DNA from: an uncultured Oscillospiraceae bacterium
GTDB lineage: Bacteria; Bacillota; Clostridia; Oscillospirales; Oscillospiraceae
Length of the DNA: 48,817 bases
Direction of reading: 5' to 3'
Assembly: GCA_934667095.1 (NCBI GenBank)
Contig: CAKULE010000020.1
Location: forward strand, 1-48,817
The position numbers and the translations under genes were made by a program. Below the pieces are notes generated by a model that was not told the origin of the DNA, did no database searches, and was given only the letters and a program-made list of their open reading frames with translations. The stretch's first letter is position 1; the number at the start of each line of letters is the position of its first letter. Shown piece after piece: positions 26,061 to 34,264 of this stretch.

Positions 26061-27065
26061 TCACGCCTTCGGCCGCCGGCGGATGTCGTCCCCGTAGAAA
26101 GTCAGCTCCCGGTAGCAGCCCGCGATGCGGGAGATGATCTGGGGGCTGTACCGCCGCTCCAGCTCCTCCCGGGACAGGTTGGTGGAGATGATGGTATGCC
26201 GCCCCGCCTGCAGGCGGCTGTTGACCACCTCGTAGAGGGACGCCTGGGTCAGGGGGGTGGTGAGCTCGCTGCCCAAGTCGTCCAGGATCAGCAGGTCGCA
26301 GGCCAGATAGCGGCGGGTGTCGTCCCGGGCCTGACGCTGGTCGTCGGCGTCCCGGGTGAACTTGCGGGTCTCAAAGGCGGTGAAGAGGTGGATAGCGGTG
26401 TCGTACACCACGGAGAAGCCCCGGCCGGACACCTCCCGGGCGATGCACCCGGACAGGAAGGTCTTGCCCAGCCCGGTGCCGCCGGAGAACAGCAGGTTCT
26501 CCATGGAATAATCCGGGAACTGCCGGGCGAAGCTGCGGCAGACGAAAATGATGTTCTCCATATTTTCCCGAGGGGAGTCATGCCCGTTCCACGGCCGGTC
26601 GCTGTACACATCCAGCTTGAGTTTTTCAAAGTCCTGCTCGTCGGTGAGGTTCAGCAGGGCGGTGAGTTCCTTCATCTGCTCCTGGGCGCACAGTTCCCTC
26701 AGGCAGGCGCACATGCCCGCCCCGTCCCAGCCGGTGTCCCCGCAGCGGGGGCAGGCGGGCTTGTCGTCCAGGGCGTCGGGCTCGTACCCCAGGCCCTTCA
26801 GCAACTCCGCCCGCCGGGCCTGGAGGGCCAGATTCTCCGCCCGCACGGCCCGCAGTTCCGGCCCGTCGGGGGTCACGGCCCTGCCGGACAGGGCCAGTTC
26901 CGCCAGCTGGGCCATGGTGCCCCGGAGGGCGCGGTCCACCGCCGCCAGTTCCGGCTGCCGGCGGTACAGGTCCTGCTCCAGCGCCCAGCGCTCCCGCTCC
27001 CGCCGCTCCCGGCGGCGCAGGAGCCGGGCGGAGGCCCGCTGCACGATCTTCTCCTCATAGGCCAT
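26061..27065 (-). CDS. dnaI: DnaI/DnaC-like helicase loader
   Basis: AAA+ ATPase that loads the replicative helicase. The 334 residues have an Arg/Glu-rich helical N-terminus, a zinc-binding cluster (CPRCGDTGW at 105-113 and MCACL near 118), Walker A GGTGLGKT (195-202), Walker B LLILDDLG (258-265) and sensor region IISTNLS. The ATG at 27065 lies inside the last codons of the DnaD-like gene (overlap 11 bases). Pairing with DnaD supports a primosome role rather than a transposon IstB role; no transposase is nearby. Confidence 0.88.
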   Translation of the reverse strand: MAYEEKIVQRASARLLRRRERRERERWALEQDLYRRQPELAAVDRALRGTMAQLAELALSGRAVTPDGPELRAVRAENLALQARRAELLKGLGYEPDALDDKPACPRCGDTGWDGAGMCACLRELCAQEQMKELTALLNLTDEQDFEKLKLDVYSDRPWNGHDSPRENMENIIFVCRSFARQFPDYSMENLLFSGGTGLGKTFLSGCIAREVSGRGFSVVYDTAIHLFTAFETRKFTRDADDQRQARDDTRRYLACDLLILDDLGSELTTPLTQASLYEVVNSRLQAGRHTIISTNLSREELERRYSPQIISRIAGCYRELTFYGDDIRRRPKA

Positions 27066-28035
27066 GGCTCTCACCGTCCTTCTGCTGCTTTACAAATTCC
27101 TTCAGCCACGACGAGCTCTCCTTGATCCGCTCATCGGAGGGCTGGCAAGTATCGCCTCCGGGCCGGGGCCCGGGCTGGACCTGGGCGGCCCGCTTGGGCG
27201 GTTTTTCCCCCGCCAGCACCTGCTCCGGCGTAGTCCAGCCGGACTGTTTCCACGCCAGCAGGATCTTGTTCATATACGGCCAGTTCATCTGGCCCTTGCG
27301 GTACACTGTCCGCTCCCATGCCAGACGGATGAGCTCATCGCTGAAGCCCATCTCCACCCACGCGGCAATGAACTCCCGCTCCTTCTCCACGGCGGGGCGG
27401 CGCTGGGTGACGCCCACAATGGAGAGGATCTCCCACTCCCGGCAGTCCACCGCCTGCTGGCGGTGGAGGTATTCCTCCGCCAGCTCGAGGCTGTCCAGCC
27501 CCAGCCGCTTCCAGCGGTAGCCTTCCCGCTGAATCTGGGCTATGCGGGGCATGGCGGCGGGGCTTCCCTTCTGGCGGCGGACGGTCTGGATCACGTGGCC
27601 CACCAGCTGGACGATGACCTCCGGCGGCAGGGCCAGCCCGTCATACAGGCTGTACAGCGCCGTGAGATCGGCATCGCTGAGCTTGCGGCCCAGCTGGCGC
27701 TCCACCTCCAGATAGAGGCTGCGGAAGTCGGGCTCCTGCTCCAGCGCGGACAGCACGTCGGCTCGCTCATAGCTGCGCTTCGGCGGCTCCTCCTGCGGCG
27801 GGGCGGGAGGGGTGTTCTCCTCCGCCCGGGCAAGACCCATGGACACCAGCGCGCGGTACGCGGCGTCCAGCCGGGGGCGGTCCCAGTGGAGGGCGGCGGC
27901 GGCGCGGCGGAGCTCGCCGCAGTCCAGCAGCGCCAGATAGAGCAGGGCGCAGTCCCCGTCCCCCCGGGCGGTCAGGGTCCGGGCCGCCTGGGCCGACATG
28001 GACAGTATCTCGTTGGGCAGCAGCAGAGCGGACAC
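27055..28035 (-). CDS. DnaD-domain primosome protein (GTG start)
   Basis: Replication-initiation protein acting upstream of DnaI in Firmicutes. The 326 residues contain a winged-helix-like N-terminal part (about 1-100), a linker, and DnaD C-terminal domains (about 115-270; VERQLGRKLSDADLTALYSLYDG and YMNKILLAWKQSGW are typical). The GTG at 28035 is preferred: AGAGGTGAGG precedes it closely, and the promoter at 28070-28098 places the transcript start near 28062, leaving the in-frame ATG at 28053 almost leaderless. The 11-base overlap with dnaI indicates coupling. Confidence 0.82.
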   Translation of the reverse strand: MSALLLPNEILSMSAQAARTLTARGDGDCALLYLALLDCGELRRAAAALHWDRPRLDAAYRALVSMGLARAEENTPPAPPQEEPPKRSYERADVLSALEQEPDFRSLYLEVERQLGRKLSDADLTALYSLYDGLALPPEVIVQLVGHVIQTVRRQKGSPAAMPRIAQIQREGYRWKRLGLDSLELAEEYLHRQQAVDCREWEILSIVGVTQRRPAVEKEREFIAAWVEMGFSDELIRLAWERTVYRKGQMNWPYMNKILLAWKQSGWTTPEQVLAGEKPPKRAAQVQPGPRPGGDTCQPSDERIKESSSWLKEFVKQQKDGESHGL

Positions 28036-28069
28036 GGGCCTCACCTCTCTCATTCTAATAGGAACTTTT

Positions 28070-28098
28070 ATTTTACATGATGCGGCGGAAAATGACAA
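28070..28098 (-). promoter_or_regulatory. Promoter of the dnaD-dnaI-kinase operon
   Basis: Minus strand: -35 TTGTCA (28093-28098), 17 bases, -10 TAAAAT (28070-28075). It favours the GTG start at 28035. Confidence 0.7.
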
Positions 28099-28314
28099 GC
28101 CCCCGGGCGGAATTCGCACAGCCTTGTAATCGGCGCTAAGGACAGGCTGGCTTGTCAACAGCACCCTTTCAAAAAAGGGCTGGTTTACTCCGCCATTCCA
28201 GACGGAGGAAGCACTGAGCCGCATTTTTACAGAGCATGTATCAGAAAAACGATCTCCATGTGGGCAGCTCTATGGTCTATTTCTGCTGCACAAAACAATT
28301 GTGGGAGAGCACAA

Positions 28315-28347
28315 GGGAGGCAGCCGCAGATTCTGCGGCTGCCTCCC
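28315..28347 (-). terminator. Hairpin terminator after the GH25 gene
   Basis: A 16-bp perfect inverted repeat (GGGAGGCAGCCGCAGA and complement) ten bases after the GH25 stop codon on the minus strand, followed by TTGT. The remaining 200 bases up to the dnaD promoter contain no supported gene. Confidence 0.75.
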
Positions 28348-28356
28348 TTTCCGCCC

Positions 28357-29622
28357 TCAGTCGGGGATAAAATACAGATTCACGTCCACCGGGACGGCGA
28401 TGCCGTCCACCTGCCCCTGGCTGGTGTACTGCCACATGGTGAAGCCATATCGGAAGGCGGGGTAGGCATCGTACTGGGCGAACCACGCCTCGTACTCCGT
28501 CAGGGCCCGGAGGTCCAGCTTGATGTACCCGCAGTAGCGGTTGCAGTAGAACATGGCCCGGTAGCCCGCCGCCTCCACCGTCTCGCAGAAGGCGGCCACC
28601 CCGGCGGTGATCTCCGCGGGCTCCACACCGGTGGTGCGGGCCTCGCCGCCGTCCAGATACTCCCAGTCCAGCGCCACGGGCATGGTGAGGTCGTATCCCG
28701 CAATGCGCTCCAGCACCCACTCGGCCTCCTCCAGTCCTTCCGCCTCGTTGATGACCTGCGAGAAGAAGTACACCCCCACCCGCAGGCCCGCCGCCAGCGC
28801 GCCCTCGATGTTGCGGGTGAAATAGCTGTCGTCATACAGGTCACCGGAGCGGGTGAAGCGCCCGCCCACCCGGATCATGGCGAAGTCATACCCCGCGGCC
28901 TTCACCGCCGGCCAGTCGATGTCCCCCTGATAGCCGGACACGTCCACCCCACGCAGAACGGTATAGCCCGTGCCGGTGTAGGTGACGGTCTCGTCCTCCC
29001 ACAGGAACTCCGCCGGGTCGTAGGGATTCAGGGGCACGCCATCCAGTTCGTCCACCCAGTAGCTGCTGTAACGGAAGGCCCCGGCGGACACGTCCGCGCC
29101 CGCTACGGCGCAGGCCAGTTCTGCCAGCTCCGCCCGGGTGAGGGGGGCCTCCGGACGGAACAGGCCGCCCTCCTCCCGCCAGACGTTTTTCTCCCACAGC
29201 TTGACCACGTAGCCGTCGGCGCAGTCATCATAGGGGCTCTCTCCGGCGATGGACAGCAGGTCCAACCCCCGGGCGGCCATGGCCGCCGCCGTCAGGCGGG
29301 TCACCGGGGCATTCAGGTCAAATTCCTGGGTGGAGAGCACCAGCCGGTGGGCGGCCGCCTGCTCCTCCAGGGGCTCCACCGCCTGCCCCAGGGCCCGCAG
29401 CAGGGCGGTGAGCACCGCAGCGCCGTCGGCGGCCTCGTCCGGGCCGAAGGAGCCGTCCGCCCGGGCCTCCAGATAGCCCGCCTCCACCGCCCGGACAATG
29501 GCGTCGTACCGGGCGTCCTGCCGCTTCACGTCGGAAAACCGCGGCCCACGGTTCAGCCACAGCAGCACGCCTCCGATGGCGACCACAGCGGCCACGCAGG
29601 CCAGCAAAATGCGCCGTTTCAT
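28357..29622 (-). CDS. Membrane-anchored GH25 lysozyme with SLH-like repeats
   Basis: Predicted peptidoglycan muramidase of 421 residues. An N-terminal hydrophobic helix (about 4-23, KRRILLACVAAVVAIGGVLL) anchors or exports it. Residues about 35-175 contain two SLH-like motifs (RADGSFGPDEAADGAAVL; FRPEAPLTRAELAELACAV). Residues about 225-421 form the GH25 barrel, with GVDVSGYQGDIDW (Asp227) and the catalytic pair in ALDWEYLDGG (Asp319, Glu321). The ATG at 29622 has GGGAG 8 bases upstream; a GTG three codons earlier is rejected as it lies in the ribosome site. A role in cell-wall turnover or spore-cortex remodelling is possible. Confidence 0.88.
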   Translation of the reverse strand: MKRRILLACVAAVVAIGGVLLWLNRGPRFSDVKRQDARYDAIVRAVEAGYLEARADGSFGPDEAADGAAVLTALLRALGQAVEPLEEQAAAHRLVLSTQEFDLNAPVTRLTAAAMAARGLDLLSIAGESPYDDCADGYVVKLWEKNVWREEGGLFRPEAPLTRAELAELACAVAGADVSAGAFRYSSYWVDELDGVPLNPYDPAEFLWEDETVTYTGTGYTVLRGVDVSGYQGDIDWPAVKAAGYDFAMIRVGGRFTRSGDLYDDSYFTRNIEGALAAGLRVGVYFFSQVINEAEGLEEAEWVLERIAGYDLTMPVALDWEYLDGGEARTTGVEPAEITAGVAAFCETVEAAGYRAMFYCNRYCGYIKLDLRALTEYEAWFAQYDAYPAFRYGFTMWQYTSQGQVDGIAVPVDVNLYFIPD

Positions 29623-29707
29623 GGCCCTCACTCCCTTCCAACGCTTTCCCCCATTTTACCCGATGACCCCCGACTTGGCAAGGCGAAGAAAAAATTTAAC
29701 AAATCCG

Positions 29708-29760
29708 TTGACAAAGTCCGCCCCCTGTGCTATGCTCCGTTTTGACAAGAAAAGTTGTCA
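29708..29760 (+). promoter_or_regulatory. Promoter and operator of the XRE-DUF3169-CPBP operon
   Basis: Plus strand: perfect -35 TTGACA (29708-29713), 17 bases, -10 TATGCT (29731-29736), placing the start near 29743. Exactly there begins a perfect inverted repeat, TGACAA-N6-TTGTCA (29743-29760), a good candidate operator for the XRE repressor encoded first in the operon. Confidence 0.7.
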
Positions 29761-29800
29761 TTTTGCAAAAGATACTTTTCATTTGTAGGGAGGGGTGGCC

Positions 29801-30010
29801 GTGCGACTGCGCAACCGGCTCAAGACCTACCGGGCGGAGCTTGGCGTAAACCAGCAGGAGCTGGCCCGGCTGGCCGGGGTATCCCGGCAGACCATCAGCC
29901 TCATTGAGCGGGGGGATTACGCCCCGTCGGTGGCGCTGGCCCTGACGCTGGCCCGCATCTGCGGCGTCCGGGTAGAGGACATTTTCAGTTTGGAGGATGA
30001 GGAAACATGA
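29801..30010 (+). CDS. Small XRE-family regulator (GTG start)
   Basis: A 69-residue protein that is essentially one Cro/C1-type helix-turn-helix: NQQELARLAGVSRQTISLIE is the recognition unit, and the C-terminus VRVEDIFSLEDEE is typical of short regulators of this class. The GTG at 29801 is chosen because AGGGAGGGG lies 5 bases upstream; a GTG two codons earlier overlaps that site. The stop overlaps the next start (ATGA). It probably autoregulates the operon. Confidence 0.85.
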   Translation: MRLRNRLKTYRAELGVNQQELARLAGVSRQTISLIERGDYAPSVALALTLARICGVRVEDIFSLEDEET

Positions 30011-30819
30011 ACGAACGCGATATGGAGATCAGGCGGGACAACAAAAAGGCCCTGCCCAAATTTGTGGTCAAGATGGTGCTGTGCTGCCTTGGCGGCGGGG
30101 TGATCGGCTTTCTGGCCGCCTTTTTCGGCGCAGACCGGCTGACTGACGTGCTGAAGGCGGCGGGGGACTGGTTCGGCCAGAACCTGGCCCCGTGGCTGCT
30201 GGCGGCCTGCGCCGCCGCCAGCCTGGCGGTGGGCCTGCCCCTGTACGCCCGGACCCGGGCCCTGACCGACCGCTGGGACGGTGAAGACATGGACGCCTAT
30301 GACCGCATCGACCGCCGGCTGACCAACAACCAGAAGATCAACAGCTTTCTGCTGATCGCCAGCTTCTTCCTGCTGGCCGCCTCCTACGCCGGCGGCTTCG
30401 GCGAAGGGGAAAAGGACCCGGCCCGCTTCGTGGGCATGACCGTGGCCATCGTCTCCTTTTTCGTGCTGATCATCGCCCAGCTTCGCCTGAGCCAGAAAAC
30501 CGTGGACCTGACCAAAAAGCTCTGCCCGGAGAAGCGGGGCTCTGTCTACGACCGGAACTTCCAGGCCAAGTGGCTGGACAGCTGCGACGAGGCCGAGCGG
30601 ACCCTCATCGGCCAGTGCGCCTACCGGGCCTACCGGGCAGTGAACATGGCCTGCGCCGTGCTGTGGGCCGTGTTTACCATCACCGCCCTGTTCCTGAACA
30701 CCGGGCTGCTGCCGCCGCTGGCAGTGTGCATCCTCTGGGGCGTGTCCAACGGCACGTACCTCCACTGGGCAGGGAAGCTGTCCGGCACCGTCACCGCAGG
30801 CGGGGTGAGCAACCCGTGA
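30007..30819 (+). CDS. DUF3169-type membrane protein
   Basis: A 270-residue integral membrane protein with about six predicted helices in three hairpins (about 19-40, 60-80, 110-125, 142-160, 212-230, 235-255). The context (small XRE gene immediately upstream with a 4-base overlap) and the NNQKINSFLLIASFFLLA block resemble DUF3169 proteins, whose function is unknown. The charged segment around residues 85-105 is probably cytosolic. The stop overlaps the next gene's GTG start, so all three are coupled. Confidence 0.7.
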   Translation: MNERDMEIRRDNKKALPKFVVKMVLCCLGGGVIGFLAAFFGADRLTDVLKAAGDWFGQNLAPWLLAACAAASLAVGLPLYARTRALTDRWDGEDMDAYDRIDRRLTNNQKINSFLLIASFFLLAASYAGGFGEGEKDPARFVGMTVAIVSFFVLIIAQLRLSQKTVDLTKKLCPEKRGSVYDRNFQAKWLDSCDEAERTLIGQCAYRAYRAVNMACAVLWAVFTITALFLNTGLLPPLAVCILWGVSNGTYLHWAGKLSGTVTAGGVSNP

Positions 30820-31667
30820 GCGATCAGAAGAACTCCGCCGGGACAGTGCTGGCCGCCCTTGGCAAGGCGGTGTGCTATCTGCTGCTGTTCCTGCTGTGTC
30901 AGGTGCTGGCGACGGCGGTGTTCACTCTGGCTGCCGCCCTCAGCCTGCTGCCCGTCTGGTCGGGGGACCCCACCGGGCTGGTGTCCGCGGCCATTGCTAT
31001 GGTGATGAGCAAAGCCGGGCTCATCACCTTCATTTCCGACCTTGCCGTACTGGTGATCCTGACGATCTTCTTCCTTGTCCGGAAGAAGAAACCGCTGGCG
31101 GAGGCGGGACTGGTGCGGACGGAGCCTGCCTGCGTGGGGGCGGCCTGCGCCGCCGCACCCCTGCTGTACGCCGCCGTCACGCTGGTCATGTCCCTGCTGC
31201 CCGAGGCGTGGCTGGAGAGCTACATCGATGCCTCCGCCGCCCTGACTCAGGACGACGTCTTTACCATTCTGGCCACAGTGGTGCTGGCCCCCATCACGGA
31301 GGAGGTCATCTTCCGGGGTCTCATCTTCTCCCGGCTGGAGCGGGCCATGCCCGGTTGGCTGGCGGCGGTGCTGTCCGCGCTGGCCTTCGGCCTGTGCCAT
31401 GGGCAGCCGGCGTGGATGGCCTATGCCTTTGTGCTGGGGCTGGTGTTCGCCTTCCTGCGGCTGCGGACGGGGTCCATCCTGCCCTCCATGCTGGCCCACT
31501 TCATCTTCAACGGCATCAGCCCCGTGGCCCAGCGGTTGGGGGACGCCGGGGCGGGGGACGGGCTCATCCTCATTGCGCTGGTGGTCCTCGGCGTGCTGGG
31601 CTGTGTTCTGGCCCGCCGGGGCTTCCGACTGATGCTGCGCCCCGGGGAGCAGGGCAACCGGAGTTGA
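30816..31667 (+). CDS. CPBP-family intramembrane metalloprotease (GTG start)
   Basis: CAAX protease and bacteriocin-processing (Abi) family. The 283 residues include about eight helices and the three active-site motifs: EEVIFRG (162-168), His195 in LCHGQP and HFIFNG (228-233). The GTG at 30816 overlaps the upstream TGA (GTGA). The family matures or inactivates peptides and is often tied to bacteriocin self-immunity; the substrate here is unknown. The ABC exporter directly downstream fits a peptide-stress theme (inference). Confidence 0.88.
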   Translation: MSDQKNSAGTVLAALGKAVCYLLLFLLCQVLATAVFTLAAALSLLPVWSGDPTGLVSAAIAMVMSKAGLITFISDLAVLVILTIFFLVRKKKPLAEAGLVRTEPACVGAACAAAPLLYAAVTLVMSLLPEAWLESYIDASAALTQDDVFTILATVVLAPITEEVIFRGLIFSRLERAMPGWLAAVLSALAFGLCHGQPAWMAYAFVLGLVFAFLRLRTGSILPSMLAHFIFNGISPVAQRLGDAGAGDGLILIALVVLGVLGCVLARRGFRLMLRPGEQGNRS

Positions 31668-31690
31668 CCCAGCCTGTTAAGCCCGGTTGT

Positions 31691-31719
31691 TTGATTGGCC
31701 GGGGCCCGGGCGCTATAAT
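31691..31719 (+). promoter_or_regulatory. Promoter of the ABC exporter operon
   Basis: Plus strand: -35 TTGATT (31691-31696), 17 bases, perfect -10 TATAAT (31714-31719), about 37 bases before the ATPase start codon. Confidence 0.8.
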
Positions 31720-31755
31720 GAGAGCACGCCAATACAGAGAGGGAGAATGTATCCA

Positions 31756-32478
31756 ATGGAACTGATTTTGGATCAGGTCAAAAAAAGCTTTGGGGAGAAG
31801 CAGGTCCTCCGCGGGGCCAGCTTCACCTTCGGTCAGGCGGGCATTTACGGCCTGCTGGGCCGCAATGGGGCGGGCAAAACCACCCTGTTCAACTGCCTGT
31901 CCGACGAATTCCCGCCGGACAGCGGCACCGTCCGCCTGTCGGACGGTGGGGCTCCTCGCCCGCTGGCACAGGGGGACGTGGGCTACGTGCTGTCCACGCC
32001 GGTGGTTCCGGAATTTCTCACGGGCTACGAGTTCGTGAAGTTTTTCCTTGAAATTTCCGGGGACCCCGGCCGCACCGGCCGCACACCGGACGACTGGCTG
32101 GCGCTGGTGGGCATCGACAAGGAGGACCGCCACCGCCTGATGCGGGGGTACTCCCACGGCATGAAGAACAAGGTGCAGATGCTGTGCTTCCTCATCGGGC
32201 GCCCGCCGGTGATCCTGCTGGACGAGCCGCTGACCTCCTTCGACGTGGTGGCCGCGCTGGAGATGAAGAACCTCCTGCGGGAGATGAAGGACGAGCACAT
32301 CATCCTCTTCTCCACCCACATTCTCCAGCTGGCCGCCGACCTGTGCGACGAGATCGTCATTCTCAGTCATGGCCTGCTGGAGGAGGTGGACCGCGCCCTC
32401 ATCCACACCCCGGAGTTCGAGGCGCGCATCATCGAACTGCTGCGGGACGAGCCCGCCCCCGGGGAGGCTCAGGCATGA
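31756..32478 (+). CDS. ABC transporter ATP-binding protein
   Basis: Energises the adjacent membrane protein. The 240 residues show Walker A GRNGAGKT (35-42), a degenerate signature YSHGMKNK (132-139; the usual LSGGQ is replaced, as is common in ABC-2-type exporters), Walker B VILLDEP (152-158) and the H-loop His188. ATG 31756 is preferred over ATG 31747, which is too close to the ribosome site GAGGGAG. The stop overlaps the permease start (ATGA). Confidence 0.93.
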   Translation: MELILDQVKKSFGEKQVLRGASFTFGQAGIYGLLGRNGAGKTTLFNCLSDEFPPDSGTVRLSDGGAPRPLAQGDVGYVLSTPVVPEFLTGYEFVKFFLEISGDPGRTGRTPDDWLALVGIDKEDRHRLMRGYSHGMKNKVQMLCFLIGRPPVILLDEPLTSFDVVAALEMKNLLREMKDEHIILFSTHILQLAADLCDEIVILSHGLLEEVDRALIHTPEFEARIIELLRDEPAPGEAQA

Positions 32479-34082
32479 CCGCCCCTGTGATCCTGCGCAT
32501 CGACGCCGCCATGCGTGGCAACCGGGTCATCTACTGGCTGGGCCGCATCCCGCTGATCCGCCGGCTGGTGTCCGATACGCTCTACTCCGCGGATGAGGGC
32601 AAGCTGGCCCTGTCCGTCGTGCTCTGGCTCTTCCGGGCGCTGAAGGCAGTCCTGTGGAACGCCCTGTTCGTGTTCTGCCTGTGCATCCTGCCCCTGTCCA
32701 TCCGGTACGCAGAGGGGATCCTCCCGCCTCCGGCGGCCTTTGGCTCCTTCTGCTGGCTGGCGTTTGTTTTCTTTTTCCTCGGCGGGGCGGCCCTGAACCC
32801 CTGCGCCGTGACCCCCTCCCAGCTGAAGTACACCTGCGTGCGCATGATGGGCATGGGCGCCCGCCGATGCGTGCTGTCCGATCTGGCCGTCCGTCAGACC
32901 GGCCGGGCCCTCTCCGCACTGGTGGTGATGCTGGCCGCCTGCGGCCTGTTCCGACAGGGGATCGGCGCCGCCCTGCTGCTGACGGCGGAACTGGTCTGTG
33001 CCCGGCTGGTCTTCGAAGCGCTCCATCTGCTGGCCTGCGCCGGGCGGCGGAAGCCCCTGTCCGGGCAGGTCTGGTTTCTCCTGACCGTGGGTGCGCTGTC
33101 GCTGGCCGCAGGGCTGGTCCCCCTGTTCCTGTGGGAGACCTCCGCCCGCTGGCTGCTGTCGTGGCCCGCCGGCATCCTCGCCCTGCTGGCCGCCGCCGGA
33201 AGCCTGCTGGCCCTGCTCCGCTTCCCCCGCTGGTATCGGCTGACGCTGGACACCTGCGCCCCGGAGAAGCTCTTTGTGGGCGCCGCTAAAAAGTCCGGCG
33301 CCCAGTTCCGGGACGTGCAGCTGCAGGACAGCGACCTCACTGCCGAAGGGGACTGCGCCGGCCTCTCCGGCTGGCCTTACCTCCAGGCTCTGTTCTTCCG
33401 CCGCCACCGCCGCATGATGTATAAACCCCTGCGGATCATCCTCATCATCGAGGCCGCCGTCACCGTTCTCACCTGCGCCGCCCTGCTCATTCTCTGCCCT
33501 GGGCAGGAGGCCGCCGGCATGTTCGACCACGTCACCCTCTGCCTGCCCTTCTGCGTATTCTTCCTTTATATTGTCCAGAACAATGTCCTCGGCAGCCGCA
33601 TCACCCGGGCCATGTTCCACAACTGCGACCTCGCCATGCTGAAATTCGGCTGGTACCGCCAGCCCGATGCAGTACTGAAAAATTTTCTCCTCCGCTTCCG
33701 CCGGATCTGCGGCGTCAACCTCCTGCTGTCCGGCGCCACCGCCGCCATGCTCTCCTTCATGACCCTCTGCGCCGGCGGCCGGCCGCCTCTGGGGCAGTAC
33801 CTGCTGTTTGTGGCCGCCCTGCTCTGCCTCGGGGTGTTCTTCGCTGTCCACTCGCTGGGCATGTACTATCTGTTCCAGCCCTACACTGCCGACCTCAAGG
33901 CCAAGAATCCTTTCTTCAACATCATCAACATGGTCATGTACGTGCTGTGCTATACCTGCATCCAGCTGCGGTCCACCCCCAGCTGGTTCACCCCCGTAGT
34001 GGTGGCGGTGACGGTGGTCTACTCGGCACTGGTCCTGATCCTTGTACGTGTCCGCGCACCGCGGACATTCCGGGTGAAGTAG
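32475..34082 (+). CDS. ABC exporter membrane subunit
   Basis: A 535-residue protein with about ten to twelve hydrophobic helices in two halves separated by a cytosolic segment (about residues 245-320). The start overlaps the ATPase stop, so the pair forms one transporter. It resembles multi-helix ABC-2-like permeases found beside short ATPases in Firmicutes; the substrate is not evident. It is followed by a strong terminator, so the operon has two genes. Confidence 0.8.
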   Translation: MTAPVILRIDAAMRGNRVIYWLGRIPLIRRLVSDTLYSADEGKLALSVVLWLFRALKAVLWNALFVFCLCILPLSIRYAEGILPPPAAFGSFCWLAFVFFFLGGAALNPCAVTPSQLKYTCVRMMGMGARRCVLSDLAVRQTGRALSALVVMLAACGLFRQGIGAALLLTAELVCARLVFEALHLLACAGRRKPLSGQVWFLLTVGALSLAAGLVPLFLWETSARWLLSWPAGILALLAAAGSLLALLRFPRWYRLTLDTCAPEKLFVGAAKKSGAQFRDVQLQDSDLTAEGDCAGLSGWPYLQALFFRRHRRMMYKPLRIILIIEAAVTVLTCAALLILCPGQEAAGMFDHVTLCLPFCVFFLYIVQNNVLGSRITRAMFHNCDLAMLKFGWYRQPDAVLKNFLLRFRRICGVNLLLSGATAAMLSFMTLCAGGRPPLGQYLLFVAALLCLGVFFAVHSLGMYYLFQPYTADLKAKNPFFNIINMVMYVLCYTCIQLRSTPSWFTPVVVAVTVVYSALVLILVRVRAPRTFRVK

Positions 34083-34105
34083 CCAAACGATCCCTAAATA
34101 TTGTC

Positions 34106-34134
34106 AAAAAAGCGCGGGTTTTCCGCGCTTTTTT
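34106..34134 (+). terminator. Terminator of the ABC operon
   Basis: A 12-bp perfect stem (AAAAAAGCGCGG and complement, GTTTT loop) ending in six U residues. Confidence 0.92.
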
Positions 34135-34203
34135 GCTGCCAAATTCGTCCAGAATTTTCCTCGTCAAACTGTACAAAATCCGCCCAGATTTTAGGAGAAA
34201 AAA

Positions 34204-34264
34204 GATAAGAGGATGGCTCATCCTCTTATGCTTCACCGAAAATTCAAAAGGAGGAAAATTCCAA
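34204..34264 (+). promoter_or_regulatory. S-layer gene leader with conserved stem-loop
   Basis: A perfect 11-bp stem-loop (34205-34215 with 34219-34229, loop GCT) is followed by the ribosome site AAAAGGAGGAAAATTCCA. Both blocks are almost identical to those in the leader at the left edge (1-80, minus strand), although the sequence between them differs. I could not identify a convincing promoter for this copy; the transcript start is unknown. A 5' stabilising hairpin or a protein-binding site is likely. Confidence 0.7.

Noticed and set aside
26061..27065. IstB transposition helper instead of DnaI
   Set aside because: No IstA transposase or insertion-sequence ends nearby, and the gene is coupled to a DnaD gene, as in replication initiation.
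28234..28366. Short plus-strand frame beginning at an ATG upstream of the GH25 terminator
   Set aside because: It runs through the terminator hairpin, has no ribosome site and low-complexity content.
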